From positions 1 to 48,791 of IMG/VR virus record IMGVR_UViG_3300008266_000772: a stretch of DNA of 48,791 nt; one strand, written 5' to 3'. Every line of letters starts with the position of its first letter. Positions within the stretch are counted from its first letter, which is position 1. Positions 42,801 to 48,791 of the stretch are shown in pieces. Under the pieces are notes generated by a model. It saw nothing but the letters and a program-made list of their open reading frames with translations, was not told the DNA's origin and did not search any database. The position numbers and the translations under genes were made by a program. Origin of the DNA: a virus.

Positions 42801-42851
42801 ACATTAGATATATTAAAGGCAAACGGTATTGTTTTGAATCTAAATCTGTAA
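36876..42851 (+). CDS. Giant multi-domain virion protein (front part of a split polyprotein)
   Basis: 1991 residues. Order: residues 1-420 charged, with a YTEEDLINAAGGKDKL start and long coils; 420-700 hydrophobic Gly/Ala stretches that could insert into membranes; 700-990 coils; HEVLH at 1000-1004 with a YGEEVFNAL Glu at about 1056-1057, a zinc-metallopeptidase-like site; about 1249-1320 a sigma-region-2-like helical segment (ILDLITKYKPEGGVPLAAFI); a conserved block ending in VKFSK at 1586-1588; then 400 residues ending in an EH-type motif (YTWEHVIPA, 1894-1902). It is probably injected with DNA, like T7 gp16. The stop is 38 bases before the next frame's first start codon. Confidence 0.75.
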   Translation: MLEYELNGKIYTEEDLINAAGGKDKLSAYIKSKGFKVASKKAKQTTKFYEKPSKDLYKEVFGFENPAKDNFSEINKTKKKKAQPAAPKKWTGLITPEELAGEESTVAETLGKKLSLYGLTPSEATFGLNRITIRGDKKQPLYSAINRWGVETAVDLPEVAVGAGLSRKELEASAKQLNEYIRIHGNKNYTQKVKKQNPSLAAEYNNAISPKSRTFDEKLNLRNEELVNEFKDKETIAKNRLGIKGGYEPRADINLTKTDFDTPEKYNDYKTWKKTGQLPIPSEEKLEKFIGEYNDNYRRTKSSEFMSDAPQEQRVMLNALAAEKEEEAIKTTEYLKTKGQELDKRSKEFSISTSKFEKTPPTPGELEAYKKEYFALQNETAEYNKKALTTKKDFNTIKAVYETALKDYSRLNQTGSLLKQTALGLLGGAVDLTTSLAAGLDTASPIPYSVKKSLLKETLLDPIYSEQKAATKELESYQQDLSVKDIKSMKDLGRWGAGVLTQMPSSMAMAVTGEAALPLFFLSGYGSKQYEIASSQEAALSRLQYNADQLEKGLVAEEDMAEIQKQVASDKKTLQISEGAKLTSQLLAGASEVLLEKYGTLGIIKETNNILRAIPAQEIKRQLKTIGKEMGKSAGVEAWTEGLTQVSNNFGDIYLLGQDKNYFDGVPDAMAGGAFMGPGFAAMGGAQTIGQNITKAVVSEITTKEELKARERKLEEIKKLTGLTDITGLTKRELDKLTLQPPVRKAVEELVGQIEGEDLRILDRLGKDLSMETAREVGDLNQKLRKITKEWTEASATTGIDDAQLKSLRDYYQKQYNETFSAREALLKDTQLAGKSKKDNALKRISFEATKGSQIYDIRLTRKTYLEKLANFDKLSTEEKQRYNDLALNELKTQGTESELSDAQINSRARSLYAGEEISKQLDRDIEAANAFSEETGLNVKVEVINNEKELLEKYGNIISEADLKEIREGRTNAFNIDDNTLAVYKPNAIKNGHVSSGSHEVLHTVLSKAFKGNQEEANKNGIKLLEYLKTAQPDLYAAVETRMKAYDPEYAAYGEEVFNALSDSFSDGKVPNDNVFMQISKIVNKITKGAFGASSTFDISNIDTDSGKALFDTIKAYNQKAGAKKTKTGKNIRFIYSDTEDKIAEGTTGFKASKTKVAEVQKKIDDLEDQLDNDEIDYDAYENKLKIYEAELAKAKTMPEEAPKPDVKKVEVSDEDADKEIIKNERSSLSSDKVQKIYDDKGVNGAQEIIDLFRPITKKLVNRRMDAPGFDRELLTDEIETGTGGILDLITKYKPEGGVPLAAFINKYLPVRAIAASRRVLDKDFSKDVTEEKGLMAEETVSEVKEKPKYKNALESNVFEPEVLKTLSDKVVTITRTLKNRIDAPITLNRTVTPLISEIRDEVGRLLDIDVKTAMGGKKDDQLKKWLLKNKRYVLENMTTTWLMGKDGVGGMPQAIQKQVDGKWVSYPDWVGKKIDREKTTTDQAGRTSGAELVRRLPNVNNNVPNDVYLAQVLEPSGNPIRGRKESLAKAIAEESAFDIINNDLENEGPIFEALATNQERLGYEVTNAFAVEIAKQSERGNVKFSKTNVNAVDKIGTEFYNFYKDLNTNNKALVFNYLDNREFKGIDDNIKNELDDILNRWETAYINNSDKILNKINVERRKKFKEEYPKVESFNKYFEKEKEDIKVSKTALLGLSKTGLNFIESNKDTINEINSYIFENLKYQVENTKNENEKIEFINSFLRTYRAVFTGGDYGKFFGGSNTNLLKKLNDIKGFDKLGYSLKTIGTNNIIIDKNGINPTYVENQSTKADDIKNIIEKGIDNLNTDRIKQSNLALKDILNFADFIKNSSMSPKAKAMAIIFMKSSTYSPLRTLGKVDSIILDKNTKNREAYTWEHVIPADEMVRHIMSYALDLPFANKPITTKENLKLLLEDSKISLLPNNINNILNTILKSQMPSSWEIGDNAYNARYFNQKTLDILKANGIVLNLNL
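41640..42844 (+). mobile_element. 1205-bp inserted segment splitting the giant virion gene (candidate)
   Basis: Both ends carry TCTAAA (41634-41639 and 42839-42844). Removing exactly one repeat plus the segment would join VKFSK to SVKGISVFDFDDT and fuse the two large ORFs into one frame of about 2650 residues; 1205 is not a multiple of 3, so the insert breaks the frame. Its first 780 bases are markedly AT-richer than the flanks (hand counts 10/60 and 8/60 GC against 23/60). It encodes about 400 residues in frame with the front ORF, with an EH-type motif. No intron core or transposase is seen. A domain gained by recombination is the alternative. Confidence 0.45.
42530..42851 (+). other. EH-type nuclease-like module at the end of the front ORF
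   Basis: Codons read AYTWEHVIPADEMVRHIMSY, followed by helices and NNINNILNTILKSQMPSSWE and YNARYFNQ. A Glu-His pair followed by Pro-Ala recalls EH/HNH-type toxin nucleases and modules in phage polyvalent proteins. It could cleave host nucleic acid after injection. The remaining catalytic residues are not clear, so this is a low-certainty call. Confidence 0.35.
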
Positions 42852-42889
42852 AAGGTATTTCTGTTTTTGACTTTGACGACACGGTTGGT

Positions 42890-45800
42890 TTGACTAAAAG
42901 CAATGTGCTATACACAAAGCCTGATGAAACAGTTATATTCCACGGTGGAAGTATCAAAGGTTTAAAAGATATAAAAGGTCCATTATATGCAGCTACTGAC
43001 CCAAAGCAAGCTAAAGCTTATGCTAAAGAGCACAAGGGAGCAGTTAAATCCTTTGTTATAAAAACAAATGAGATTGTAGATGAAGATGTTGTTATAGAGG
43101 AAATCAATGCTTTAGGGTTAAAACCTAAAGACAGCAACTACAATGTTGACGAATTAAATCTATACGAATTAATAGATCCAAATTTTGAAACATCGCTTAG
43201 TGAAAAAGATCTTAATACTTTATTTAATTCGCTTAAGAAAAAAGGTATTAAAGCAGTTGAGTTCTTGGATATGAACCTGGAGAGTCTAAAAAATGATATT
43301 TATAACATTGTTATATTAGACAAGGGAATTGTACAAGAGCAAAGTAAACTTACCGGCGAAGAATTCGCAAAAGAGGGAACTAAACTGTTAGAGGAAGGGG
43401 TTACATTTGACTTCTCTGAATTCAGTAAAGTTGTAGATGGTAAGCCAGGACCTATGGTTGAGAAGATGAAAAAAATGATTGACAAGTTTGGTCCAGAAAA
43501 TTTCTTTATCCTTACAGCTCGACCTCAAGAAGCAGCAGGCCCAATTTATGAATTTTTAGATTCTATAGGTATTAATATACCATTAGAAAATATAACGGGA
43601 TTAGGCAACAGCGCTGCACAAGCAAAAGCGGACTGGATGGTTGGTAAAGCTGCTGAAGGATATAATGATTTTTACTTTGCAGATGATGCGCCTCAAAATG
43701 TTAAAGCAGTTCAAGACGCGCTAGATGTTCTTGACGTTAAATCAAAAATACAACAAGCTAAGATTAAATTTAGCAAATCAATGTCGGAGCGTTTCAACGA
43801 AATCATTGAAGAGAATAAAGGTGTTGAAAGCTATAAGGTATATTCTGATATTACCGCTAGAAGACGAGGTTTAAAGAAAAACAGGTTTGATTTTTATGTT
43901 CCGCCATCTGCCGCAGACTTTGAATTATTACTTTATAACTTTATGGGTAAAGGGGCATTAGGTGAATCACAGAAAGAATTCTTTGAAGACGCTTTAATAA
44001 AACCTTATATAAATGGAGTTAACTTAATGGATGCTGTTAGACAATCTATAAAAAGAGAATACAAGGCATTGTTAAAGTCGTTCCCTGAGATTAAAAATGA
44101 GCTTGAGAAATTAACGCCAAATAAAGATTTTACTTATGATCAAGCGATGCGTGTTGCTATTTGGGATCAATTTAATGTTGAAATTCCAGGCTTGTCTCAA
44201 AGAGATAGAATTTACTTGTCAGATCTTATTAATAATGACCCAGATCTTGCTGCTTTTAAAGATGGCTTAATTGTAATGGGTAGACAAAAAGACGGATGGT
44301 TACCTCCAGGTACTTATTGGGATGCCGATACTATTATTTCTGATTTGTACAATATAACAGAAGGATCAGGTAGAAAAAAATTCTTAGGGGAATTCATTGA
44401 AAATGTAGAGGAGCTATTTGGAACATGGTCTGAGGGTAGGTTAGTTGGGCCTAATATGAATAAGATTGAAGCCGTTTACGGAACAAACGTTAGAGAAGCG
44501 TTAGAAGATTCTATATACAGAATGACTAATGGTAAGAACAGAAGCTTTGGGCAAGACAAAGAAACAACAGCATGGAACAGTTGGGTAAATGGATCTACTG
44601 GTGCAATCATGTTCTTAAACACTCGCTCAGCTGTACTACAAATGTTAGGAGCAGTTAACTTCTTGAACTGGAGAGATAATAATCCTTACAATGCTGGTAA
44701 AGCATTTCTAAACCAACCACAATATTGGAAAGACTTTGCTCGTATATGGAACTCTGATAAATTAAAAGAAAGACGCGGAGGCTTAAGAGAAGATGTGGCG
44801 TCTGCTGAGATTGCTAATGCCGCTGCTGGTAGTAAAAATAAAGTAGTGGCAGTAACATCGTACTTATTGAAGATAGGATATACACCTACACAATTAGCGG
44901 ATAGTTTTGCTATTGCTTCAGGAGGGGCACCGTTCTACAGAAACAGGATTAACTCTTATTTGAAAGAAGGATTAACAGAGCAGGAAGCAGAGGATAAAGC
45001 ATGGCAAGATTTCTCGAAAATATCAGATGAGACACAACAATCAGGTGATCCAAAGGATATATCAAAACAACAATCAAGCGCTGCTGGTAGATTACTATTG
45101 GTTTTCCAGAACTTTACAATGCAGCAATCCCGCATCGTTAAGAAGGCTGCTCTAGATCTTAAGAATGGCAGAGGCGATGCTAAAACAAACATAGCTAAGA
45201 TAGCGTATTATTTAGCGGTACAGAATATAATGTTCTCGACGTTGCAGCAAGGCATATTTGCCACTTTCTTTGATGATGATGAGGAAGAAGATAAGAAGGC
45301 CAAAACAAAACAAGATGCTGCTTATGATGTTGCTAATGGTGTACTTGATAGTATACTTAGAGGCACAGGATTTCTTGGAGGCGTTGTTTCAACTTTAAAG
45401 AATACAGTTGTTAAATACCTTGGAGAACGAGCTAAAAAACAAAAAGCTGAATATGCTAAAGTTGTACTAGAAGTTGCTAATATGTCACCGCCTATTGGAT
45501 CTAAATTAAGAAAAACATATTCTGCATTACAGCAAACAAAATATGACAAAGACTTAATAGAAGCAAGAGGTTGGGGCGTTATGCAAGATGGTAGAGTTCA
45601 TTTAGGACCAATGTATTCTGTAACCGGTAAATTAGTTGAGGTAGGAACTAACTTCCCTATGGATAGGTTAGTTAACAAGGTAGAGAATGTTTCTCAAGCA
45701 TTTAATTCTGAAAACACCACAATGCAAAGAATTGCTACTGGATTAGGTTACTCTCCGTGGACTGTTGGTATTGAAGGAACCAAAGGAGATATACTTATAA

Positions 45801-46039
45801 AAGAAACCGCTAAAGAAAAGCGTAAGAAAGAGGGTATTGAGAAAGGGAAGGTTACTAGAAAAGAAAATGCTGAGAGACTAAAAGACAGTCTTAAAAGTTT
45901 ACCCGTAGAAGAAAGAATAAAATACAAGCGTAAAGTTGCTCTTGAAAAAAGGGAAAAAAGAATAGAAAAAGCAAAAGAAAAAAGAGAAGAAAGACGCAAG
46001 AAAATGGAAATGATAAATAAATTAAACGCAAACAAATAG
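42890..46039 (+). CDS. Giant virion protein, rear part: HAD domain with nested ADP-ribosyltransferase-like domain
   Basis: 1049 residues from a TTG start. The frame is open from 42794 but has no ATG there. Just before the TTG lies SVFDFDDTVG (nucleophile motif at 42869-42883) of a HAD hydrolase; downstream LTARP and YFADDAPQNVKAV complete it. Between them, about 42926-43345, is FHGGS, LYAATDPKQAKAYAKEHKGA and IYNIVILDKGIV, which resemble an ART fold of the H-Y type. After another KFSKS linker (43766-43780) comes a conserved block (FDFYVPPSAADFELLLYNFM; AIMFLNTRSAVLQMLGAVNF) typical of giant internal proteins, and a very basic coiled-coil end. With the TTG start the HAD nucleophile is lost. 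Confidence 0.75.
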   Translation: MTKSNVLYTKPDETVIFHGGSIKGLKDIKGPLYAATDPKQAKAYAKEHKGAVKSFVIKTNEIVDEDVVIEEINALGLKPKDSNYNVDELNLYELIDPNFETSLSEKDLNTLFNSLKKKGIKAVEFLDMNLESLKNDIYNIVILDKGIVQEQSKLTGEEFAKEGTKLLEEGVTFDFSEFSKVVDGKPGPMVEKMKKMIDKFGPENFFILTARPQEAAGPIYEFLDSIGINIPLENITGLGNSAAQAKADWMVGKAAEGYNDFYFADDAPQNVKAVQDALDVLDVKSKIQQAKIKFSKSMSERFNEIIEENKGVESYKVYSDITARRRGLKKNRFDFYVPPSAADFELLLYNFMGKGALGESQKEFFEDALIKPYINGVNLMDAVRQSIKREYKALLKSFPEIKNELEKLTPNKDFTYDQAMRVAIWDQFNVEIPGLSQRDRIYLSDLINNDPDLAAFKDGLIVMGRQKDGWLPPGTYWDADTIISDLYNITEGSGRKKFLGEFIENVEELFGTWSEGRLVGPNMNKIEAVYGTNVREALEDSIYRMTNGKNRSFGQDKETTAWNSWVNGSTGAIMFLNTRSAVLQMLGAVNFLNWRDNNPYNAGKAFLNQPQYWKDFARIWNSDKLKERRGGLREDVASAEIANAAAGSKNKVVAVTSYLLKIGYTPTQLADSFAIASGGAPFYRNRINSYLKEGLTEQEAEDKAWQDFSKISDETQQSGDPKDISKQQSSAAGRLLLVFQNFTMQQSRIVKKAALDLKNGRGDAKTNIAKIAYYLAVQNIMFSTLQQGIFATFFDDDEEEDKKAKTKQDAAYDVANGVLDSILRGTGFLGGVVSTLKNTVVKYLGERAKKQKAEYAKVVLEVANMSPPIGSKLRKTYSALQQTKYDKDLIEARGWGVMQDGRVHLGPMYSVTGKLVEVGTNFPMDRLVNKVENVSQAFNSENTTMQRIATGLGYSPWTVGIEGTKGDILIKETAKEKRKKEGIEKGKVTRKENAERLKDSLKSLPVEERIKYKRKVALEKREKRIEKAKEKREERRKKMEMINKLNANK

Positions 46040-46068
46040 AATAGGCACCATACCTAAAGTTGCGTAAA

Positions 46069-46102
46069 AAAGAAAGGGGACCACATAAGTGAATCCCCTT
46101 CT
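46069..46102. terminator. Bidirectional terminator between convergent blocks
   Basis: AAGAAAGGGGA and TCCCCTTCTT form a stem with one bulged A and a 13-base loop. T-runs or A-runs follow on both sides (cttttatt to the right; ttttttacg when read left), so it can stop the late rightward and the leftward transcripts. It lies between stops at 46039 and 46107. Confidence 0.8.
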
Positions 46103-46106
46103 TTTA

Positions 46107-46310
46107 TTATTCTTTAGTTTCCTCTTCTGGAGGTTTAACTCTTTCGGTTACAACTTTCATAGCTTCCTCATATCCCGGCATTTCTTTCATAACTTGGTAT
46201 GTTCCTACTGCCATTGTTTTTGTATTTTCAATCTCACCTAATACAAACTGAGTGATCCTTGATAGAGCGTCTATCTTATTCTGCATTTCTATTAATTTGC
46301 TTTCTTTCAT
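46107..46310 (-). CDS. Small helical protein, unknown
   Basis: A 67-residue protein, MKESKLIEMQNKIDALSRIT..., largely one helix with a charged, Pro/Glu-rich end. Start overlaps the end of the oxygenase-like gene (ATGA), so it is translated with it. Function unknown. Confidence 0.6.
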   Translation of the reverse strand: MKESKLIEMQNKIDALSRITQFVLGEIENTKTMAVGTYQVMKEMPGYEEAMKVVTERVKPPEEETKE

Positions 46311-46870
46311 TTTTTTATTTTATAAAACATTACGAATACAACTCTACTTTCTGTAAACTCATTTGGATACTTACTATGGAAGTAATTACACGGGTAAGAT
46401 ATTAACCTGTTCTTTTTATGCCCTATAACAGATTTTAAATACCATAGATCAAGATCGTTAGCGTCTTCATTTAGTAATCTATTTTGTTCTTCAATACTTA
46501 CATTCTCAAATCTATCACCGTGTTTCTTGTGCTCCCAAAAAGCCGTACCATTCAACCCCTCTTGTTTAGTTTCTGATAAATATAAAACACAAGCTCTATC
46601 TGGTTGTTGGCCTTCTATAATTGAATCATTGTGTATACGCCAATCATTATCTTGGCCTTCTTTTGCTTCGCGAATGAAATATAGTATAGGCTCAATTCTA
46701 TTGCTCTCTAAATCTTCAATTTCAAATTTTATAATATCAGCAATAGGCTTTGGAACATTCTTAACCCAGAAGGACTTTCCAGGGGTTTTTACTTCCTGGA
46801 ATTCATCCTTATTGGTATTTAATAATTCAATTAAATTATCATCTAAAAAATCATCTTTTATATAAATCAT
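46307..46870 (-). CDS. 2OG-Fe(II) oxygenase-like protein
   Basis: A 187-residue protein with the double-stranded beta-helix pattern: WRIHNDSIIEG supplies the HxD metal pair (His and Asp), ACVLYLSETKQEGLNGTAFW is the core, then LISYPCNYFHSKYPNEFTES supplies the distal His and the Arg (ESR) that binds 2-oxoglutarate. Such enzymes in phages hydroxylate proteins or nucleic acids; the substrate is unknown. It precedes the small 46107 gene and follows the ribonucleotide reductase in the same leftward unit. Confidence 0.75.
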   Translation of the reverse strand: MIYIKDDFLDDNLIELLNTNKDEFQEVKTPGKSFWVKNVPKPIADIIKFEIEDLESNRIEPILYFIREAKEGQDNDWRIHNDSIIEGQQPDRACVLYLSETKQEGLNGTAFWEHKKHGDRFENVSIEEQNRLLNEDANDLDLWYLKSVIGHKKNRLISYPCNYFHSKYPNEFTESRVVFVMFYKIKK

Positions 46871-46904
46871 ACAATTACATACTTGCTTTTCCTTGTTTTA
46901 ATTA

Positions 46905-47252
46905 TTATTGTTTTTTTTTCAATTTAAATTTTAACATTTCTTTTTTGTTTGTATAGAAATACAAATCATCATCAATAGTTAATAACATAGTATAACTATA
47001 TACATCATCTGAACAAGAATATAAATTGCCTGTAGCCTGTTGCTTATTATCAAACAACAAACGTTTAGAGATTATTTTTAATCCTTGTTCAAATAGATAT
47101 ATACTGTCATTCCTAATTATAAAATCACCTTCTTTGTTTATAACATTAAATTTACCTAGATTATCTCTAAGATAAATTTCGTCGTAACAATACTCTTGCG
47201 ATATTAATTTACTTGAAAAAAATAAAAATACTATTAATAATGACTTTTTCAT
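46905..47252 (-). CDS. Secreted protein of unknown function
   Basis: A 115-residue protein with signal peptide MKKSLLIVFLFFSSKLISQ (cleavage after about residue 19). The mature part is beta-rich with CYDEIYL and NLYSCSDDVYSYTMLLTIDD; two cysteines may pair. It ends with a basic tail, KFKLKKKQ. It lies 5 bases downstream of the ribonucleotide reductase. An acquired accessory gene of host type is likely. Confidence 0.6.
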   Translation of the reverse strand: MKKSLLIVFLFFSSKLISQEYCYDEIYLRDNLGKFNVINKEGDFIIRNDSIYLFEQGLKIISKRLLFDNKQQATGNLYSCSDDVYSYTMLLTIDDDLYFYTNKKEMLKFKLKKKQ

Positions 47253-47257
47253 ATTGA

Positions 47258-48791
47258 TTATGTTATTTCACAATTACCACCACCACAAGCAGCTGAATCG
47301 CTAAAGTTAGTGTTGTCTTGTACTTCAATAACTCTTGATAGATCAACATCTTTTAATGCAAGCATCATTTCCTCATATTGCTCTTTAGTACAATCTTCAA
47401 ACGGAGTTTGCTTGTAGGTTCCGCCATGGTATGGCAATACAGATAAACCGTTATAGTATTCTTTGTTTGCCCACATCCATTCACCTACAATTTTCCACTC
47501 ATCATCTCTTACGGAAACTGTACAAGAAACATTGTGCGTATTATTACCTTTATCGTGACCAGTCTTAACCCAATCCTTAGAAATCAATTTAACTCTTTCT
47601 AATAGATCTAATGTTGACTCATGACGCGTTATGGCACCATTAGGAGCCTTCTGAGGCACAGAAACGACTGCTTGTAATGTTGGATTAAAATATTCATCTT
47701 CGATCAGTTCTGGATGATTTATCGCAAGATAAGAATAAATCGCTTCATTCTTACCTAGTCTCATACGACGGATATAATAATCATTGTGCCAAGCATGAAT
47801 ACCACTAGAAGTTCCCAAAACCAAACTTGTCGTACCAGCTGGTTTAACAGCAGTAGTCCTAGCAGCCCGGTTAATATTAAGAGCAGCAGAAATAACGTTG
47901 TTTGTATCTTTAACCACTTGAGCAGCTTCTTCATAATTTAAACATTGTATATTGTGTTTTGATGCAATACCTGTCATTGACACCCCAAGCAATGCATCTT
48001 TTTCCGTGTTCTTTCTCCATATATCTCTTAAGTAGTGAAAGTCTGAGTATGATGCCTGTAGTGTCCCGATGAACGCTGCTGCAGATGATCTCGCATTAAA
48101 GTCTTCTTGGTCTTGTACATCTGCCATATTGATTTCAGTTAGGTTGCAGAACTGATAAGGCCGTAAAGCAATCTCGCAACAAGGATTTGTACCCCAATCT
48201 TTATCATTAGTTAGATAAATACCGGGTTCGCCAGATCCTGATGCTTCAATACGTTCCCACACTTTATCAAAGGTTTTCTTATCAATCTTATGGCGTAATA
48301 AAACAACAGAGTTATTTGATCTACCTCTTTGGGGATTATCCTCCCACCAACTACCTGCCTTACAATTTAACATCGCATCTGAATCAAGATCAAACAAACT
48401 AATCATTGCGGCTCTACGAATACCACCGGCTAAAACGGCATCGGCAATATGGCACTGAATATCATGGCACTCAATGTCTGTTAATTTGGATCTGTCGTCT
48501 TTTTCACGTAATACAGCCTCAATCTTAACTAATGCAATTCTAAGCGGCTCAGGTCCCGGCGCTTTACCTCCAGCTGTTATAAGCAACGCTCCTTTAGGCC
48601 TTATGTCAGAGAAGTCAAACTCTATGTGAGATGTTAATCCTCCTGTGTAAGATTTGAATAAAGCTTTAACAGCGTCAGCCCAACCAATTATACTATCCTG
48701 AACAACATACTTTTTCTTACGATTGTAATTAGGTTTTCTGATCTCAGGAAGTTTCTCAATGTGGTGGTTTTGGACCGAATAACCAACTCCA
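47258..48791 (-). CDS. nrdJ: Class II (adenosylcobalamin) ribonucleotide reductase, C-terminal part
   Basis: The frame is open at the right edge, so the start is missing; 511 residues are seen. GVGYSVQ, GGKAPGPEPLR, NPCCEIALRPYQFCNLTEIN (active-site Cys/Glu and the second Cys), KPAGTTSLVLGTSSGIHAWH and the C-terminal redox pair CGGGNC identify the RTPR family, monomeric B12-dependent enzymes that reduce NTPs to dNTPs without oxygen need. It supplies dNTPs for phage replication. An internal ATG at 48586 is not the start, because the conserved sequence continues upstream. Confidence 0.92.
   Translation of the reverse strand, partial: GVGYSVQNHHIEKLPEIRKPNYNRKKKYVVQDSIIGWADAVKALFKSYTGGLTSHIEFDFSDIRPKGALLITAGGKAPGPEPLRIALVKIEAVLREKDDRSKLTDIECHDIQCHIADAVLAGGIRRAAMISLFDLDSDAMLNCKAGSWWEDNPQRGRSNNSVVLLRHKIDKKTFDKVWERIEASGSGEPGIYLTNDKDWGTNPCCEIALRPYQFCNLTEINMADVQDQEDFNARSSAAAFIGTLQASYSDFHYLRDIWRKNTEKDALLGVSMTGIASKHNIQCLNYEEAAQVVKDTNNVISAALNINRAARTTAVKPAGTTSLVLGTSSGIHAWHNDYYIRRMRLGKNEAIYSYLAINHPELIEDEYFNPTLQAVVSVPQKAPNGAITRHESTLDLLERVKLISKDWVKTGHDKGNNTHNVSCTVSVRDDEWKIVGEWMWANKEYYNGLSVLPYHGGTYKQTPFEDCTKEQYEEMMLALKDVDLSRVIEVQDNTNFSDSAACGGGNCEIT

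Noticed and set aside
42795-42803. Programmed -1 frameshift at CAAAAAACA between the two giant ORFs
   Set aside because: The A-run is not in the X-XXY-YYZ phase for the front frame and no clear downstream pseudoknot was found; kept only as a remote possibility.
41640-42844. Group I or II intron, or intein
   Set aside because: No intron core or domain V pattern was found, almost all of it is an open frame with the front ORF, and the ends lack intein splice residues.

Overview
The window looks like a large part of a tailed, podovirus-like phage genome. Its host is probably a Bacteroidota bacterium, most likely a flavobacterium. The reasons are: low GC; no Shine-Dalgarno sequences, with A-rich leaders instead; packaging, portal, neck and giant internal virion proteins that resemble, from memory and not from a search, those of crAss-like phages and of marine Cellulophaga podoviruses; and short secreted proteins with flavobacterial-type signal peptides. 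There is no integrase, tRNA or CRISPR.

Layout. (1) 1-2571, minus strand: very small early-type genes, with eight copies of an exactly 38-bp promoter-like motif, all pointing left. (2) 2300-3075: a gene-free region between divergent transcription units, holding three of those motifs, inverted repeats and a 46-bp repeat. (3) 3076-10366, plus: small basic proteins (one DUF6321-like), two tail-appendage proteins and a 732-residue BspA-type leucine-rich-repeat protein that is the best receptor-binding candidate. (4) 10363-12485: a lysis cassette with membrane proteins, a CAP-domain protein, a holin candidate, a DUF5675-like protein and a one-piece spanin candidate. (5) 12657-14461: phage groEL and groES under their own probable promoter. 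(6) 14458-18042: small proteins, including a mini HExxH protein and a protein that may hold two GroES-like folds. (7) 17984-28315: TerS, TerL, portal, scaffold, major capsid and neck proteins. (8) 28319-46039: tail/stabilisation proteins and internal virion proteins, ending in two giant multi-domain ORFs. (9) 46107-48791, minus: a small protein, a 2OG-Fe(II) oxygenase-like protein, a secreted protein and a partial class II ribonucleotide reductase. A bidirectional terminator sits between the convergent blocks at about 46069-46102.

If the genome is circular or circularly permuted, all minus-strand genes would form one early/metabolic block running from the control region at about 2.5 kb round to 46.1 kb, and all plus-strand genes one late block. 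This is inference.

The most unusual points are the 38-bp motif array and its associated 9-mer, and the giant virion polyprotein at 36876-46039. The polyprotein has an HExxH site, a possible sigma-region-2-like segment, an EH-type nuclease-like module, and an ADP-ribosyltransferase-like domain nested inside a HAD phosphatase. It is split in two by a 1205-bp segment whose exact removal at a TCTAAA repeat would rejoin the two reading frames. Three small genes look broken by one missing base each, which could be sequencing error or real decay.
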